A stretch of 64,000 bases of DNA from Hippopus hippopus (lineage: Eukaryota > Mollusca > Bivalvia > Cardiida > Cardiidae). The notes below the pieces were generated by a model that saw nothing but the letters and a program-made list of their open reading frames with translations, searched no databases and was not told the DNA's origin. Shown here in pieces: positions 35,265 through 46,739 of the stretch. Both the position numbers and the translations under genes were made by a program. Location: assembly GCA_946811185.2 (NCBI GenBank), contig OX328105.1, positions 40,908,845-40,972,844 of the forward strand. The letters are read 5' to 3'. Each line of letters begins with the position of its first letter. The first letter of the stretch is position 1.

Positions 35265-35725
35265 GCTAAATAGCTAAAATGAAATTTACAATTCGATAGT
35301 AAAAACCGTAATGTTTGGGTTTTTACTGTTGAGTGGAAATGTTCGTTTTACTCATTTAGCAGTTTAAGGCCGTTTTTCTTTTTTAAAGTGGGGGATAGAA
35401 AGGAAACTGTTTCATAATGGATTTGATTCGTATCGTGAAAAAAAAATCGTTCAGCAAACTTTGTCTGAAGAAATATCAAGAGCAACAGAAAAGAGAACTC
35501 GAAAAATGAAAAAGAAAAAAGGTTTTGACGATTCCTAAATCTTAAAGCGCTAGGAACCGCGTCAAATGTTCTTTATACGAACATTTCCACTCAACAGTAA
35601 AAACCCAAATATTGCGGTTTCAAAGTTGATTTCACCTGAAAGAAAATACCGTATCGGACTATGTAGATCAAAGATCAGACTGCATCTTCTGTGCTGTCTG
35701 ATCTTTAATCAACACTGTCCGCAAA
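35265..35725. repeat. element with a 30-bp perfect inverted repeat and a family C foldback
   Basis: 35317-35346 and 35577-35606 are exact reverse complements (GGGTTTTTACTGTTGAGTGG start) 230 bp apart. A family C foldback follows at 35655-35725. Related text (GGGTTTTTACTATCGG) lies near 6381. Confidence 0.7.
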
Positions 35726-36003
35726 AGATTCTTGAGTCACACTTAGCCTAAGGGCTAAGGAATTCTACAAATTTTAGACTAACGGTCTGGGTTGTAGGAT
35801 CTCTGCAAGGAGAAGGGTCGGAACCTTGTTACATATCGACCGATGTTTAAGTCTTTATTGACACAAAACAGTGGGATGTCCTTAGTGTACCTATATTGTC
35901 ACACTCGTTCAGGTTAATTGTTTGAGTTAATTGGATTCGTTACCTCGCTTAGTAGAGTACAGGATGAGTCGTGACAAAAATGTCCTTTTTCGTTATTTTC
36001 CCC

Positions 36004-36285
36004 GTTTGTTTGTATGGTGTTTTGGGCCGTTTTCAACATTATTTCAGCTACATCGCCGAGGCCGGTACACCTGTCTATGCTTTTCTGGAATTTATTTTAC
36101 CAGTTCTTTGAACAATATTTTTCCCAAGCAACTACATGTAGCTGCTTTCCCAGATTGCCATAGTTAAAACAATGATCGGCGGTGACAGAGGATTGAATTC
36201 TGTCGCACTGACTATCAAAAATCTTCGAAAAGAGATTGGCCGAGCTGAAGATGAGCAACCCCCCCCCCCCCCCCGTTCTCAAGTC
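36004..36285 (-). repeat. mollusc-type tRNA-derived SINE
   Basis: Carries GGGCCGTTTTCAACATTATT, CAGCTACATCGCCGAGGCC and ACAATGATCGGCGGTGACAG in the family order. A C run (36259-36274) interrupts the head. Confidence 0.65.
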
Positions 36286-36734
36286 CGACTGCGTTACCGG
36301 GCTTTTCGGGTCTTTAGGTGTAGCCTAAAAGAATATTTTTAGCGCCGAAATGTCCTTAAAGCCCAGAGGGACTTAGAGCTTTCTTTGAAAAGTTAAATGT
36401 AGTTGCAATGACAGGAATTGTCTTTAAAGCAGAGTATTTTCAACGCCAAAGTTTCCCTGAAACTGTCTATAAACTGTATTACTTTCATTTTGTGTAACTA
36501 GAAACTATGTATAGTTTACGTTACTTTAATAAAATATCTATCTATCTGTCTATCCTAAAACCTTGAGAGGCTTTGAATTTTCTGCGACAAGTCGAGTTTG
36601 GCTTCAATAATATGATTTGTTTTTGAATAGTATCTAAGATCCCTCTGGGTTACCCTTTTGAAGGGTTACCTAGATGGAGCTTAGAATGTCCTTCAACAAG
36701 TCGTATGTATGGCTCCAATGACTGGAACTGTCTT

Positions 36735-37284
36735 TGACGGGTCGAAAACAATGTGGGGGGAAAGGTATAACTGCTGGTAGCCAGCTTTTGTCCTTTTCCC
36801 ACGATGTTTTCTGTCTTATCTAAGAGAAACGTCCTGATTTAAATTTGTCGTCTGCAAATCTTTCACTTTGGACAAACTTATACATTCTGATGTCAGGTAA
36901 AGAGTTAATCGACAACCTTTAGCCAACAGTAACTGTTATCGACTCATTTGTAGGCGCGAAATAGTAATTAACTATCAGTATTTCCATTAACCGTATGTGT
37001 ACACATTTCTAACTTGACCGGAAATGACCTTTACAGGTGTCCACTTAACGATCTTCCAGTTAATTCTTTACCACACAACCCCGAGTTTTAACGACCCTGA
37101 GAAAGGAGCCTTTTGAAAACATTGTGAGAAAAGGAGAAAATGCTGGTAACCAGCATTTTCTCCTTTTCCCACAATTTTTTCTATTCTATCAAAGACAAAT
37201 TCCATCATTTTAACCACATTTAAATCGTCGTCTGCAAATGCATTGAATTTGGACCAGTCTACATTTTTGTCTTGTGGTAAAGAG
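36735..37284. mobile_element. two family D MITEs
   Basis: The first (about 36735-36907) is degraded and ends GGTAAAGAGTTAA. The second is complete: TTAA at 37060-37063 and 37285-37288 bracket 221 bp (37064-37284) with the perfect central foldback. Confidence 0.8.
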
Positions 37285-37699
37285 TTAAATTCCATTAAAT
37301 GAAACCATGATGATGGTGTTTTCTTCCACAGGTTGAAAACATCAAATAATGGCTTTTCAGCAATGCTGTTGGCATTTTAACAGTATTTCCTGTCCGAGTC
37401 ACAACTCTGTTTTAGAATGCTAGACTTGTACTAGTGGATTTCGTGAATTTCAGTCAAAGTTTATCGTCTGAACCACAGGCGATCGTTTTCTCACAAACGT
37501 CGCCATCTATAATGTAATATGAATATATGCTGACGTGAAAAAGAAACGCTTCATCCTGTAAAAACTTGGCATATTTTATTTTTTCTGAAACCATATTAAT
37601 AAAAAAAATTTCATTCGAGACTTCAATCATTTTTTGTGTAAAACGAGTTCATTGTGCGGGATTTCATGATTTTTATCGGGGTAAAATGGACAATGATTT

Positions 37700-38736
37700 C
37701 AGACTAGTCACCAAAATTTCACCAGAAAAGTCAGTAGCGTGTATGGCCACCTCTACTGGCAATCACTGGGGCAAGCCGCCTGCTCATGGAACCACACCAG
37801 TTCTGGATAAAGTATCGTGGGAATCTGCCCCACTCTTCGCGGAGGGCCGTAGCCAATTCTTTGACGTTTCTGGGCTGGGGTTGACGTCAACGTAAACGTC
37901 GCCCAATGTAATCCCATGCGTGTTCAATGGGATTACAATCAGGGGAAAGTGCTTGCCATGGAAACACATCAATGTGTCTATTCTGTAGAAAGTCCCTGTA
38001 ATGCGTGCGACATGTGGTCGAGCATTATCATGTTGTAAAACTAATCCTTGACGTTGTCTGAAGAGGGGTGCAACTACAGGTTGCAAAATCTGATTAATGT
38101 TTGCCTGGCTGTCAGATTTCCTTCAACAATGACTAACTGAGACCTAAATCAACGATTTATGGCTGCCCACACCATAATCCCGCTGCCACCAAAGCGATCA
38201 TACTCCAGAACAGTGTTGTTTGAGTAGCGTTCATGGCGTCGTCCATATACCCATATACGTCCATCGGCGTTACATAAGTTGAAACGCGATTCGTCGGAAA
38301 ACACTACATTTTGCTAATGCTGTCCTCGGTGATTTCGAGCCCATTCACGACGTCAGTGACGATGACGAGCCGTAAACACTGGACCACGTAATGGTCTACG
38401 ACAGCGTATCTCACGGGCCAACAGTCGATTTCTTACAGTGAACCGACTAATAGGCACCCCTCGGTTACCCACCACCAAACGTGACGTTGATTCCGCCGTC
38501 AAAAATCTGTCACGTAGGTGACGTTGACGGATATAATTATCCTGTCCCACTGACGTCACACGTGGTGCGCCTGACCTCGGCCTATCTGCAGTTGTTCCTG
38601 CCACCTTGACCCGTTGAACGAGACGCACAATTGTGGACCTAGCCACGTTAAAACGTCTCGCAACCTGATCTTGGGTAAGACCACACTCCAACATGGCCAT
38701 ACATTGAGCCCTTTCTTCAGCATTTAATCTCGGCAT
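37700..38736 (-). pseudogene. Tc1-like transposase pseudogene
   Basis: The probable start is at 38736, reading MPRLNAEERAQCMAMLECGL. The N-terminal part is a helix-turn-helix (DQVARRFNVARSTIVRLVQR) typical of Tc1/Tc3-type transposases. The DDE domain is present in pieces: a serine/arginine segment near 38300 (SDESRFNLC), the LQHDNARPHVAR motif near 38030, and CNPIEHAWD near 37920. Frame changes and stops between about 38350 and 37900 break it. Intact family members are about 340 residues. The terminal inverted repeats were not identified. Confidence 0.75.
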
Positions 38737-39189
38737 TTTAAGAAAACGACGCTTTTCGAAAAAAATCGCTTGCACTCGGGTTTTGCATCGTTGAATACAT
38801 GTACCTCGGTAATTTTGATAAGCAAGACCAAGTTGTTCATGACAACGTGCATCACTAGCAAAGCGTGCACATAAGCTTTGGCTTAGCTTTTGGATAAAGC
38901 AAATCGATCGATTTCATGTTGGCTAGGTTTGTCGGCGAATATATATGTATGCATTATTTGCTGTCTCCAAAAATGTTTTCTTATATTCAAATTATCGTCT
39001 GTTTCCGATGGAGCGTTTCTTTTTCTCGTCAGCATATTACACTATATAGATGGCGACAAAACGATCGCCTGTGGCCTGAACCAAAACGCAGACCTATGTT
39101 TGTGTCAAAGTTTTGTAGGTGCAGACAAAGCCAGTGGTACACTTGTCAAATGCAACTTAACTGCACATCTTAAAACTCATTCATAGACA

Positions 39190-39395
39190 GAAACCCTGCT
39201 TGAAACCGTATTCCCAAACAATCCTTAATTGTATTGTTGGTCTAATTTCAGAATTAGAAAATAACATAATTTTTGATTGGCTTAATCAGTTGGTTTAGCC
39301 AATCAGAAATTCCGTTGCTTTCAAATTTAATTTTTGGTGGGATTTAGACTAAGAATGTTAATCGAAATGGTTAGTGAATGTAGGCCGAGACTGGT
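39190..39395. repeat. family H dispersed repeat, copy 2
   Basis: ACCGTATTCCCAAACAATCC at the left and GAATGTTAATCGAAATGG at the right parallel the copy at 10187-10370. Confidence 0.5.
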
Positions 39396-39579
39396 CATGG
39401 TAATTCAAGATATGAAAGTTTCACGAAGAGGTATTCCTAAAAAAACGCTCATTGACACTGGGTTTAATATCCAATAGATAGTACCATAAATACTCCCAAC
39501 TTGTGCCATAAAACCGGAAATTAAAAGAGGTTATTTGACGGTCAAGTAACAACGGGGGAGGAAGGAGTGAACGCCAGAG

Positions 39580-39617
39580 CAGGGATCTTATATACACATC
39601 TATATATAAGATCCCTG
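39580..39617. repeat. short foldback, twin of 40492-40525
   Basis: Arms CAGGGATCTTATATA (39580-39594) and its exact complement (39603-39617) flank an 8-nt loop. Confidence 0.85.
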
Positions 39618-41544
39618 GCCAGAAGGAAGGGGGTACTTCACATATTCATGTATACTCTTTGACGTGGGGTGCAAAGCATCAAAACTCAGATTTACCATCT
39701 GGGAATTCAAATTAAACGAAAAACAAGTTCTCTCAGGTACCTAAGATCGCAAAATCAATACCTGAAAAATGGTACCACCAAGAAAACACTTGAGATTGTG
39801 AGGTAAAGAGTTACGCCTTCATCTTTTCTCTGTAGCTTTTGCTGGCGGATGGCGTAGATTTGGATTAGACTGCAGATAATGCATTGTCTTATCTTTGATC
39901 TGCAGCATTCACAACTAGATTCTATATAACCCAAATGCGTCCTCAATTTGCAGTGAAAAAAAATATAATTTTGTGTATTTGGCCTTAAAAAAAACCAGAA
40001 TTATTTTTTGATTGTGTGTGAGAGGTAAAGGGAGAAGGAAATACTGTACTGTATGAATGGTTTTTAAAGCTGATTAAGCTGAAGCATATTTTGATATGTC
40101 TTTTGCAAATGCTTTCAAATTTGGCTATAGATCTAGATCTACCATTATGTTGTTGTCGAAAACTTTTGGTTGCCACAGAGTCCTATTAGCCCTTTGAGTG
40201 CCATAGGCGAACATATGGGACTTTTACGGACAGCATAGATCAAGTTCAGACAGCTTAAGACATGCAAAACATGATTTAATATGCTTGAAAGCGTTTGACA
40301 TTAAATAGATTAGGCTAAATGAAAAATTTTCGGGTCTAGCACACTACGCTAAAATCAAAGTGCTTGCATTACGTTAATTTTAATATTACTATTATCATTA
40401 AGTATATATTGTTAATTTCTCGGAAAAAATGATATGTTACTGTATTATAAAACAATTAATTTATTGTGAACTTTTTAATGTGCACCTAAACCAGGGATCG
40501 TATATAACGTTATATACGATCCCTGCCTAAACATAGCTGAACTAATGGAAAATAGCAGACACAGTTGAAACCATAAATTACAGTGAAGCGATTCAAACGA
40601 GACACCGACAAAAACAAGAGAAACTGGAAAAAGAAAGAAGAGAAATGAAACAAATTTGTGAATAAACTAAACTGTTGTTTGCTGTTTTCAGTTCATTTTC
40701 CAATTAATTAAGGTGTTTACTTCATGTCTCAATTCACTTAACTGTTCTATATATGGAGTTTCAATAGATACGTGCACAATTCCTTGCGTCTGCAACTATA
40801 TTCGCCCTCGTATTGTTTCGTACATGTATTGAACAGGTTCTCATTCCCGTAATTAGCGAAGCGTAATCCCGGACATCCCCCGTGGATTTTGCTTCGCATT
40901 TTTTGGGGATATTGCAAGAAATGGACGGATTGAATGTTGAAATGGTGCAGACAAAAATCCTTTCAGGGACTTGAGTATTCACAGCACTGTTTCAACATTC
41001 ATTCCTTACATTTCTTGTATTAAACACCCCCCCCCCCGCCAAGGTCAGGCAAAGTTACCATCGAGGAGTTCCATGGATTATGCCCTGAACACTTTGTTAC
41101 ACAATTTTAATTTCTACACAACACTGTTCACTCATTGTTTTTGTCATAAACCACTTTTATGGGCATAACTGGAAAATTTGAAAAGAATTGACGGGAAAAA
41201 AAAACTCTGCTGTATTATTTTGTACCAAGTATATGACAATAAACTAGCTATAGGTTTCACATAATACTTGGAACATAAGAGTTTGAAGAAATACTGCACT
41301 GGACAGTAGTGGTGGGCCGATGATCGACTATAGTTGAAATTCAGTTGGGTTTGGCTTCCAATTGCCATAATCCATTGAAAAATCCTGGAACTGATTGTAG
41401 TCAGTACCGGAACTTGCTCAGTCCCGAAACATGAATACCGTTTTTTAGCGCTTGATTCTGTGACTAATTAATCACACTCTTGGATTCAACATATTGGACA
41501 ACAAACACGAAAATTGGGCGGAAAAATGAGCAAGAAATTTTTGT
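39618..41544. other. no gene recognised
   Basis: Single-copy-looking AT-rich sequence apart from the palindrome at 40492-40525, a family C-like fragment near 39845-39910 and a C run near 41027-41038. Confidence 0.4.
40492..40525. repeat. 34-bp perfect palindrome
   Basis: CAGGGATCGTATATAACG continues to its exact complement with no loop, centred on AACGTT. The outer 15 nt match the foldback at 39580 except for one base (GATCG versus GATCT). Confidence 0.9.
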
Positions 41545-41596
41545 CCATGGTTGTCATGACAAAACTTGAACCATGGTTGTCATGACAAAACTTGAA
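41545..41596. repeat. 26-bp perfect tandem duplication
   Basis: Two exact copies of a unit starting CCATGGTTGTCATGACAAAA (41545-41570 and 41571-41596). The unit includes the palindrome TTGTCATGACAA. Confidence 0.9.
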
Positions 41597-41604
41597 AACT
41601 CTGC

Positions 41605-42060
41605 AGGGTTCTCATTTGATCCCGGACCCAGTCGCTTGGAAGTTCGAAATGACTCGCTCAAAAATATCTGCCTATATGTCAATCTGACGCATGAAAATAT
41701 GGTCTAAAGCTTCATATAAATTAGCTTGCGTGCATCTGACAGAAATATGGGCTAAATGAACACGATCAGTATCAAATGCGAAGGACACATGGCTTTTTTG
41801 TACATCACAGGTAATCAAGTCTGGCGAGCCATATATGAAAACGTAATTAAAGTGTAAATCCTCTTATCTAGTGTAAAGTGACAGATTTCAAAGTTACCTA
41901 CTATTGTAAATGACAAATTCATGTCAAATCATGTGGTAATACTTTCCCAAAAATTAATTAACATGGAAAAAAAGATTGCAAAAAAAAAAAACGTGAAAAC
42001 CCATGACACTATAAAGGTCAGTGTGGCATCTTCTGATCAGAGGCACTTCAAACTATCTGC
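41605..42060 (+). repeat. fragment of the hAT-like element seen at 44374-45575
   Basis: The start GCAGGGTTCTCATTTGATCC resembles hAT ends. The interior (ACGTGAAAACCCATGACAC and TCTGATCAGAGGCACTTC, 41990-42050) matches the complement of 44905-45000. Confidence 0.5.
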
Positions 42061-42289
42061 TCATCTTTAATAATGAATTTAAACTGAATTTACACAAATC
42101 TCTAAATAAAACAATAAGTGGAAGCTAAAATCTCTGTTCATGAGTGAAAAAAATGGTTGTTTTATGAAATGAAAATATAGACCTATAAGGGGGAGGCAGT
42201 GGCAGGGTGGACTGAAGGTTAGGCCTTCTTGTCTTACAGTGATAGCACTGGAATAGGTGTTAAAGGAGAAGGATACTGATACAAAGAAA

Positions 42290-43090
42290 GAAGACAAGAA
42301 TAAAAGAACCCTTTCATGGATGTGACCTTTATTTTTTCCCTTTTCCACCATGTTTTATGCTTTTAAATGCAACTTCAGACATTCGAGCCACAGTTCAATT
42401 GTCGTCTGCAAATGCTTGAAATATGAAAAAGTCTGAAATTTTTTTGAACTGGTTTGGAAAGTACCAAAATAAAGGGTACTAAATACAGCAAAGAATTTAA
42501 TGGTATTGTATTTCCTTTGAATTTTGAAGTACAAAACATAACATATTTATAAATTTAATATCATTTTGACAAATTGTTATAGTATTTAAAGCAAAGAGGC
42601 ATTCTCAGCTAAATGGAGAAACTGATTGTACAATTGATAGCTAGTTGGTTTGCTCTTGCGATTATAAAGCGATAATCGACTGTGATTTTAAACCCGTCAC
42701 TACTGGACAGTAATTCCATTCTATACAGAAAGTCAGCAGCTAGGCAAAATACTTTCTTCCCAAGAACCATCAGGGACTGGAACCAGCTTCTCCAAATGAT
42801 TCAGTCAGCAGATTAGTCAATGCCATTATCTAACTAATATTGGCATGTAAGAAGTTCAACAGTAGCTGTTTAACTCTTAACAAAACATCAAATCTCAGGC
42901 TTGTTCAGGCTGGAAGCATTTACAGACCACAAATAAAAACATGACTTAAATGGTGGTATTCATCTATAACAGAACATACTGTGAGAAAAGGAGAAATGCT
43001 GGTAACCAGAATTTTCTCTTTTTCCCACATTATTTTCAAAGGGCTTCTTACTAAGGGTTGTCATAAGTCTGGATTGTTTGGTAATGGGTT
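42290..43090. mobile_element. family D MITE fragment and copy
   Basis: A half copy lies at 42330-42480 (TTCCCTTTTCCACCATGTTT and GTCGTCTGCAAATGC). A fuller copy lies at 42870-43090, ending GGATTGTTTGGTAATGGGTTAA. Confidence 0.6.
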
Positions 43091-43206
43091 AAGCATATCA
43101 TAATTGCACATTTGATGCAATAATTGTTGAACTATAGTGTTTTGATAAGGTTTTAGTCTACTTCAATATTGCTGAATTTTGTTACAGAAAGTGATATAAA
43201 CAGAAC

Positions 43207-43303
43207 ATGGATAAAACAGAGAACAACAAGAAGTTAGATGCAAGGCTTGAGAAGCGCAAAAAGTGGTTGAAAGACATGAAAAAAGTTTCAAGATTAACAA
43301 GAG
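43207..43303 (+). CDS. RRM protein, first coding exon
   Basis: The exon is bounded by acceptor TTTTGTTACAG (AG at 43186-43187) and donor AAGAG/GTGAGA (GT at 43304). ATG at 43207 is preceded in frame by TGA (43192-43194), which supports this start; the exon's 43188-43206 part is 5' UTR, so a noncoding upstream exon exists. It encodes 32 residues, basic and helical (MDKTENNKKLDARLEKRKKW start), and ends in phase 1, continuing in frame at 46258. Confidence 0.75.
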
Positions 43304-43410
43304 GTGAGATTTTTAGTGAATCTAAGGTTGCAGAATTTTTCATCTGAATCAAAACAGTGCTTATATTCACAATTAATTTTTGTAAAGTTTCTATTCTAAA
43401 TTTTGATAGG

Positions 43411-43545
43411 ATCGTTACTCAAGGCGCTGGGTTTTCGCATGAGTTTCTGTGGGCTAGAGCTCTTGCCTATCCAGGACACACATGAATATCAATAAGTATA
43501 CTGATGACATGACTGAAATGATGCTGAATTTGGTGTAAAACCCTA
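43411..43545 (+). repeat. SINE-like fragment
   Basis: CTGTGGGCTAGAGCTCTTGCC and the tail portion ACTGAAATGATG then TTGGTGTAAAACCC are related to the element at 31556-31725. Confidence 0.4.
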
Positions 43546-43654
43546 TAAACCTTTTACGACACAATCCCAAGTTTTAACACCCATGACAGAGAAGGCTTTT
43601 AAAAATGTGGCGGGAAAAGGAATAAATCTGGTAACCAGCTGTTTCTCTTTTTAC

Positions 43655-45876
43655 CTCACCTATGCACGAAGTGCTGAAGGTGAACTTTTGTGATAGTGCT
43701 GTGTCCTGCGTCCGTCGTGGGTCATCTGTCATGTACCACCCAGCTGTCAACATTTACCTTGTGTGCACTCTAGAGGCCACATTTTCAGCCTGAAACCTAT
43801 GAAACTAGGGCAGAATGATTGTCTTGATGATGAAACATGGTCAGAATGTTTGTCTTGATGATATCTCGGACAAGTTTGAAATTGGGTCACATCGCGTTAA
43901 AAAGTAGGTCACAGGGTTTAATATTAGAAAAAGCTTTTGTGCTTTCCAAATCGCAAATTTTCAGCTGTATACTCTTGAAACTTGGTCAAAATGTTTTTTC
44001 TTGATGATATCTCGGACAAGTTTGGGTCATGTGGGGTCAAAAAGTTGGTCACAAGGCAAAATCTTAGAAAAACCTTGCATCTGTCATGTACCACCCAGCT
44101 GTCAACATTTACCTTGTGTGCACTCTAGAGGCCATATTTTCAGCCTGAAACTTATGAAACTAGGGCAGAATGATTGTCTTGATGATGTCTCAGACAAGTT
44201 TGAAATTGGGTTATATTTGTTAAAAAAGTAGGTCACAGGGCCAAATCGTAGAAAAAACTTGTGTGCACTCTAGATGCCACATTTTCAGACTGATACTCAT
44301 GAAACTAGATGAGAAAGTTTATCCTTTTGAAATCTGAGACAAGTTTGAAATTGGGTCGCAACAGATCAAAAATCAGGGCTTCCCCTGCAAGTTTTCATTT
44401 TTGCGCCATCAAATTCGCCAGCTAAAAAAAATTGGGGCCAGTAGGAGCCAACTGAGGTAGGCACATAGTACATTAGACACTTCAGTTTATTGGCCTATGT
44501 TAAAGCTACTAAATCCATTGCTCACCATAACACTGTACATGCTTACTTATGTTCCTGTATCCCCAAGGGTTTTCAAGGTTGTGAGTTGCAGGGACACAGT
44601 TGTATTTGAACAGTAATACAGTGCTGTAATTCTAAAGCTGCAATCTGTTAGAATTCCTTGAGTTTTAATGAAATTAAAGAAGAAATTTGGGATTGTCTGG
44701 TAAACGGTTAATATATCATTTCTTTTTATCTTAAAAAATACTGAATTTGTTAAAGAGTCCTTTTATTCTGGTCTTTTCTCTCTGTATGAGTGTTCTATAA
44801 CTTCTCTGACACTTGATCCAGTGCTATCACTGTAAGACGAAGTGGCCTACAAAGTGCCATATCTTTGGGTAAACCTACTGTTTGAAGTCATTATCAAAGC
44901 TAGAAAGACAGTCTGAAGTGCTTCTGATCAGACAACGTCAACTGACATTTTGCTGTGTCATGGGTTTTCACGTTTTTTGTGACGATCCATTTTTCATGTC
45001 AGTTAATTTTCGGAAATTATTTCTGCATGACTTGATATAAAATTTTTATGAAGAGTGGCAGCTAACTTCAAAATCTGTCATTTTACACTAGATAAGGGGA
45101 TCAATACCATTATCACGTTTTTCCTTCATGACATCTCTAAGTACACGCAATAAAATGCTGACCAGTGAGAGGATGCTTACCAAGTAAGGCAAAATCAAGG
45201 CGTGGCTTTAGAAATTATGAGCGGTAACTACCCTAAATCTTGTATCTGATTTCTGATTGGTTCGAAATTTCTGTGTGCACAACGGGGCGTGGCGAAATCG
45301 ACATTTGATCGATTAGCATTGTGTGGTGTGTATGCAAGTCTGGTGTGTAATTAGACAGAACTGTTAATAAAAGCCAGCTTGATTAGGTGTGATAAACAGT
45401 AACACGGGCATCCTTCACACTTGATACATATTGTTTATGTTGGAGTTAAGATCTTCTAAGAATTATTTATAGGTATTTACTTGTTGCCAGTACATTTGCC
45501 AGTGCTTCATTTTTGGTGCTATTTTTTCTTAATTTTCGCATTTGGCGCCAATGGCGATCGACAGCGGGAGCCCTGAAAATTAGGTCACTAGGCAAAATCT
45601 TACAATAAACTTGTGTGCAGTCTAGAGGCCACGTTTTCAGTCTGATACTCATGCAACATTATCAGAATGTTTGTATGGATGATATCACTCATGTAACATT
45701 ATCAGAATGTTTGTATGGATGATATCTCTCTGACAAGTTTAAAAGTAGGTCACGGTGGTAAAATAGTAGGTCACTTACACGAGTGCGTTTAACATTAAAA
45801 TTAGGATCTCTTCAGCTTTATCAACCATAGATGACTTTACTTAGGTGAGCGCTTTAGGGCCATTGCCCTCTTGTTT
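43655..45876 (-). repeat. family E element, copy 2, with a nested insertion
   Basis: Opposite orientation to 14273-15985; its right end reads TTAGGGCCATTGCCCTCTTG (45855-45874). Two near-identical blocks of about 110 bp (43727-43842 and 44090-44200) share CATGTACCACCCAGCTGTCA. The element is interrupted by a hAT-like insertion at 44374-45575. Confidence 0.75.
44374..45575. mobile_element. 1.2-kb hAT-like element with 5-bp target duplication
   Basis: Ends CAGGGCTTCCCCTG and CGGGAGCCCTG are inverted repeats, extended by TTTTTGCGCCA / TGGCGCCAA text further in. AAAAT flanks both sides (44369-44373 and 45576-45580). The family E sequence resumes cleanly across the insertion. No transposase is visible. 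Confidence 0.75.
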
Positions 45877-45879
45877 TCT

Positions 45880-46225
45880 CAATGTTTTCTACCCGTTTTT
45901 GGACAAATCTCACAGTTTGAGCCATTTTAAATGCCATAAATTGGGAAAAGTCCAAACTTTTGTCACCTGGTATTGAAAATGTTTAAAACTCATCGCCAGA
46001 GAATAAAATTTTGGACTTCTCCAAACTGTACGTATTTATTTGCGTACCACAAAAGTGGCTCAAGCTGTGGGATTTGTCTTAAAATGGGTAGAAAACATTG
46101 TTGGAAAAGGAAAAAAACTGGTTTCCAGCATTTACTCCTTTTTCCTCAGTGTTTTCAAATTTTTTTTTTTTTTTTTTTTTTTTCAGGGTTGTTAAAATCT
46201 GGAATTATTGGGAAAATAATTAAAG
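45880..46225. mobile_element. family D MITE fragments
   Basis: A half copy lies at 45880-45985. A fuller copy follows at about 46000-46220, with GGTAGAAAACATTGTTGG and a T run (46159-46183) in place of part of the right half. Confidence 0.6.
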
Positions 46226-46257
46226 GAATTTTATTTTCCAATTTTGCTTATTTACAG

Positions 46258-46701
46258 CACGAGTAGCTCAGCAAAATGGCTCTGCATCCTTAGACAAATT
46301 TGTTGCAAATAAAAACACACAGAAACATAAGGAGACCAAAATGGCAGCTGAAAATAAAGGGACCAAGGCACAACAAGTGAAGAGTAAAAAGATGCAAAAA
46401 CAGATTGCAAAGACTAAAATGAAAGCAAATATCAAAACAAAGCCACCAGCTAAAGTGCCTCCAAAAACTAAGGATACAAAAGTTCAATCACCAGAGAAAA
46501 ACAATAATACCTCGGAGAATCAAGCTCAAAGTCCTCAAGAAAAATTGAAGCCAAAAAAGACAAAAAATGTGTATGTCGATCCAGTAGAGAAACTAGTCAA
46601 TAGCACAAGTGTCCATATTCCAAAGCGTTTTGTTGTGGTTGTGAGGAATTTACCCCCAGATATAACTAGAGATCAGGTTGATGAACATTTCAGGAAAACA
46701 G
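46258..46701 (+). CDS. RRM protein, second coding exon (Lys-rich region and start of RRM)
   Basis: Acceptor TATTTACAG (AG at 46256-46257) and donor AAACAG/GTAAGA (GT at 46702), phase 1 in and phase 1 out, 148 codons open. It encodes a long lysine-rich, low-complexity region (protein residues about 33-150), then the start of an RNA recognition motif: RNP2 is FVVVVRNLP (about 156-164), followed by the first helix DQVDEHF. The assembled protein is 268 residues with a single RRM (about 155-232). A nucleolar or ribosome-biogenesis RNA-binding role is suggested by the basic tract and RRM, but I cannot name an orthologue. Introns carry many family D MITEs. Only the reading past the donor is non-coding, in spite of the frame staying open to 46778. 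Confidence 0.85.
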
Positions 46702-46739
46702 GTAAGAAGCTATTTCATGAAATAAGACTTTATCACAAA

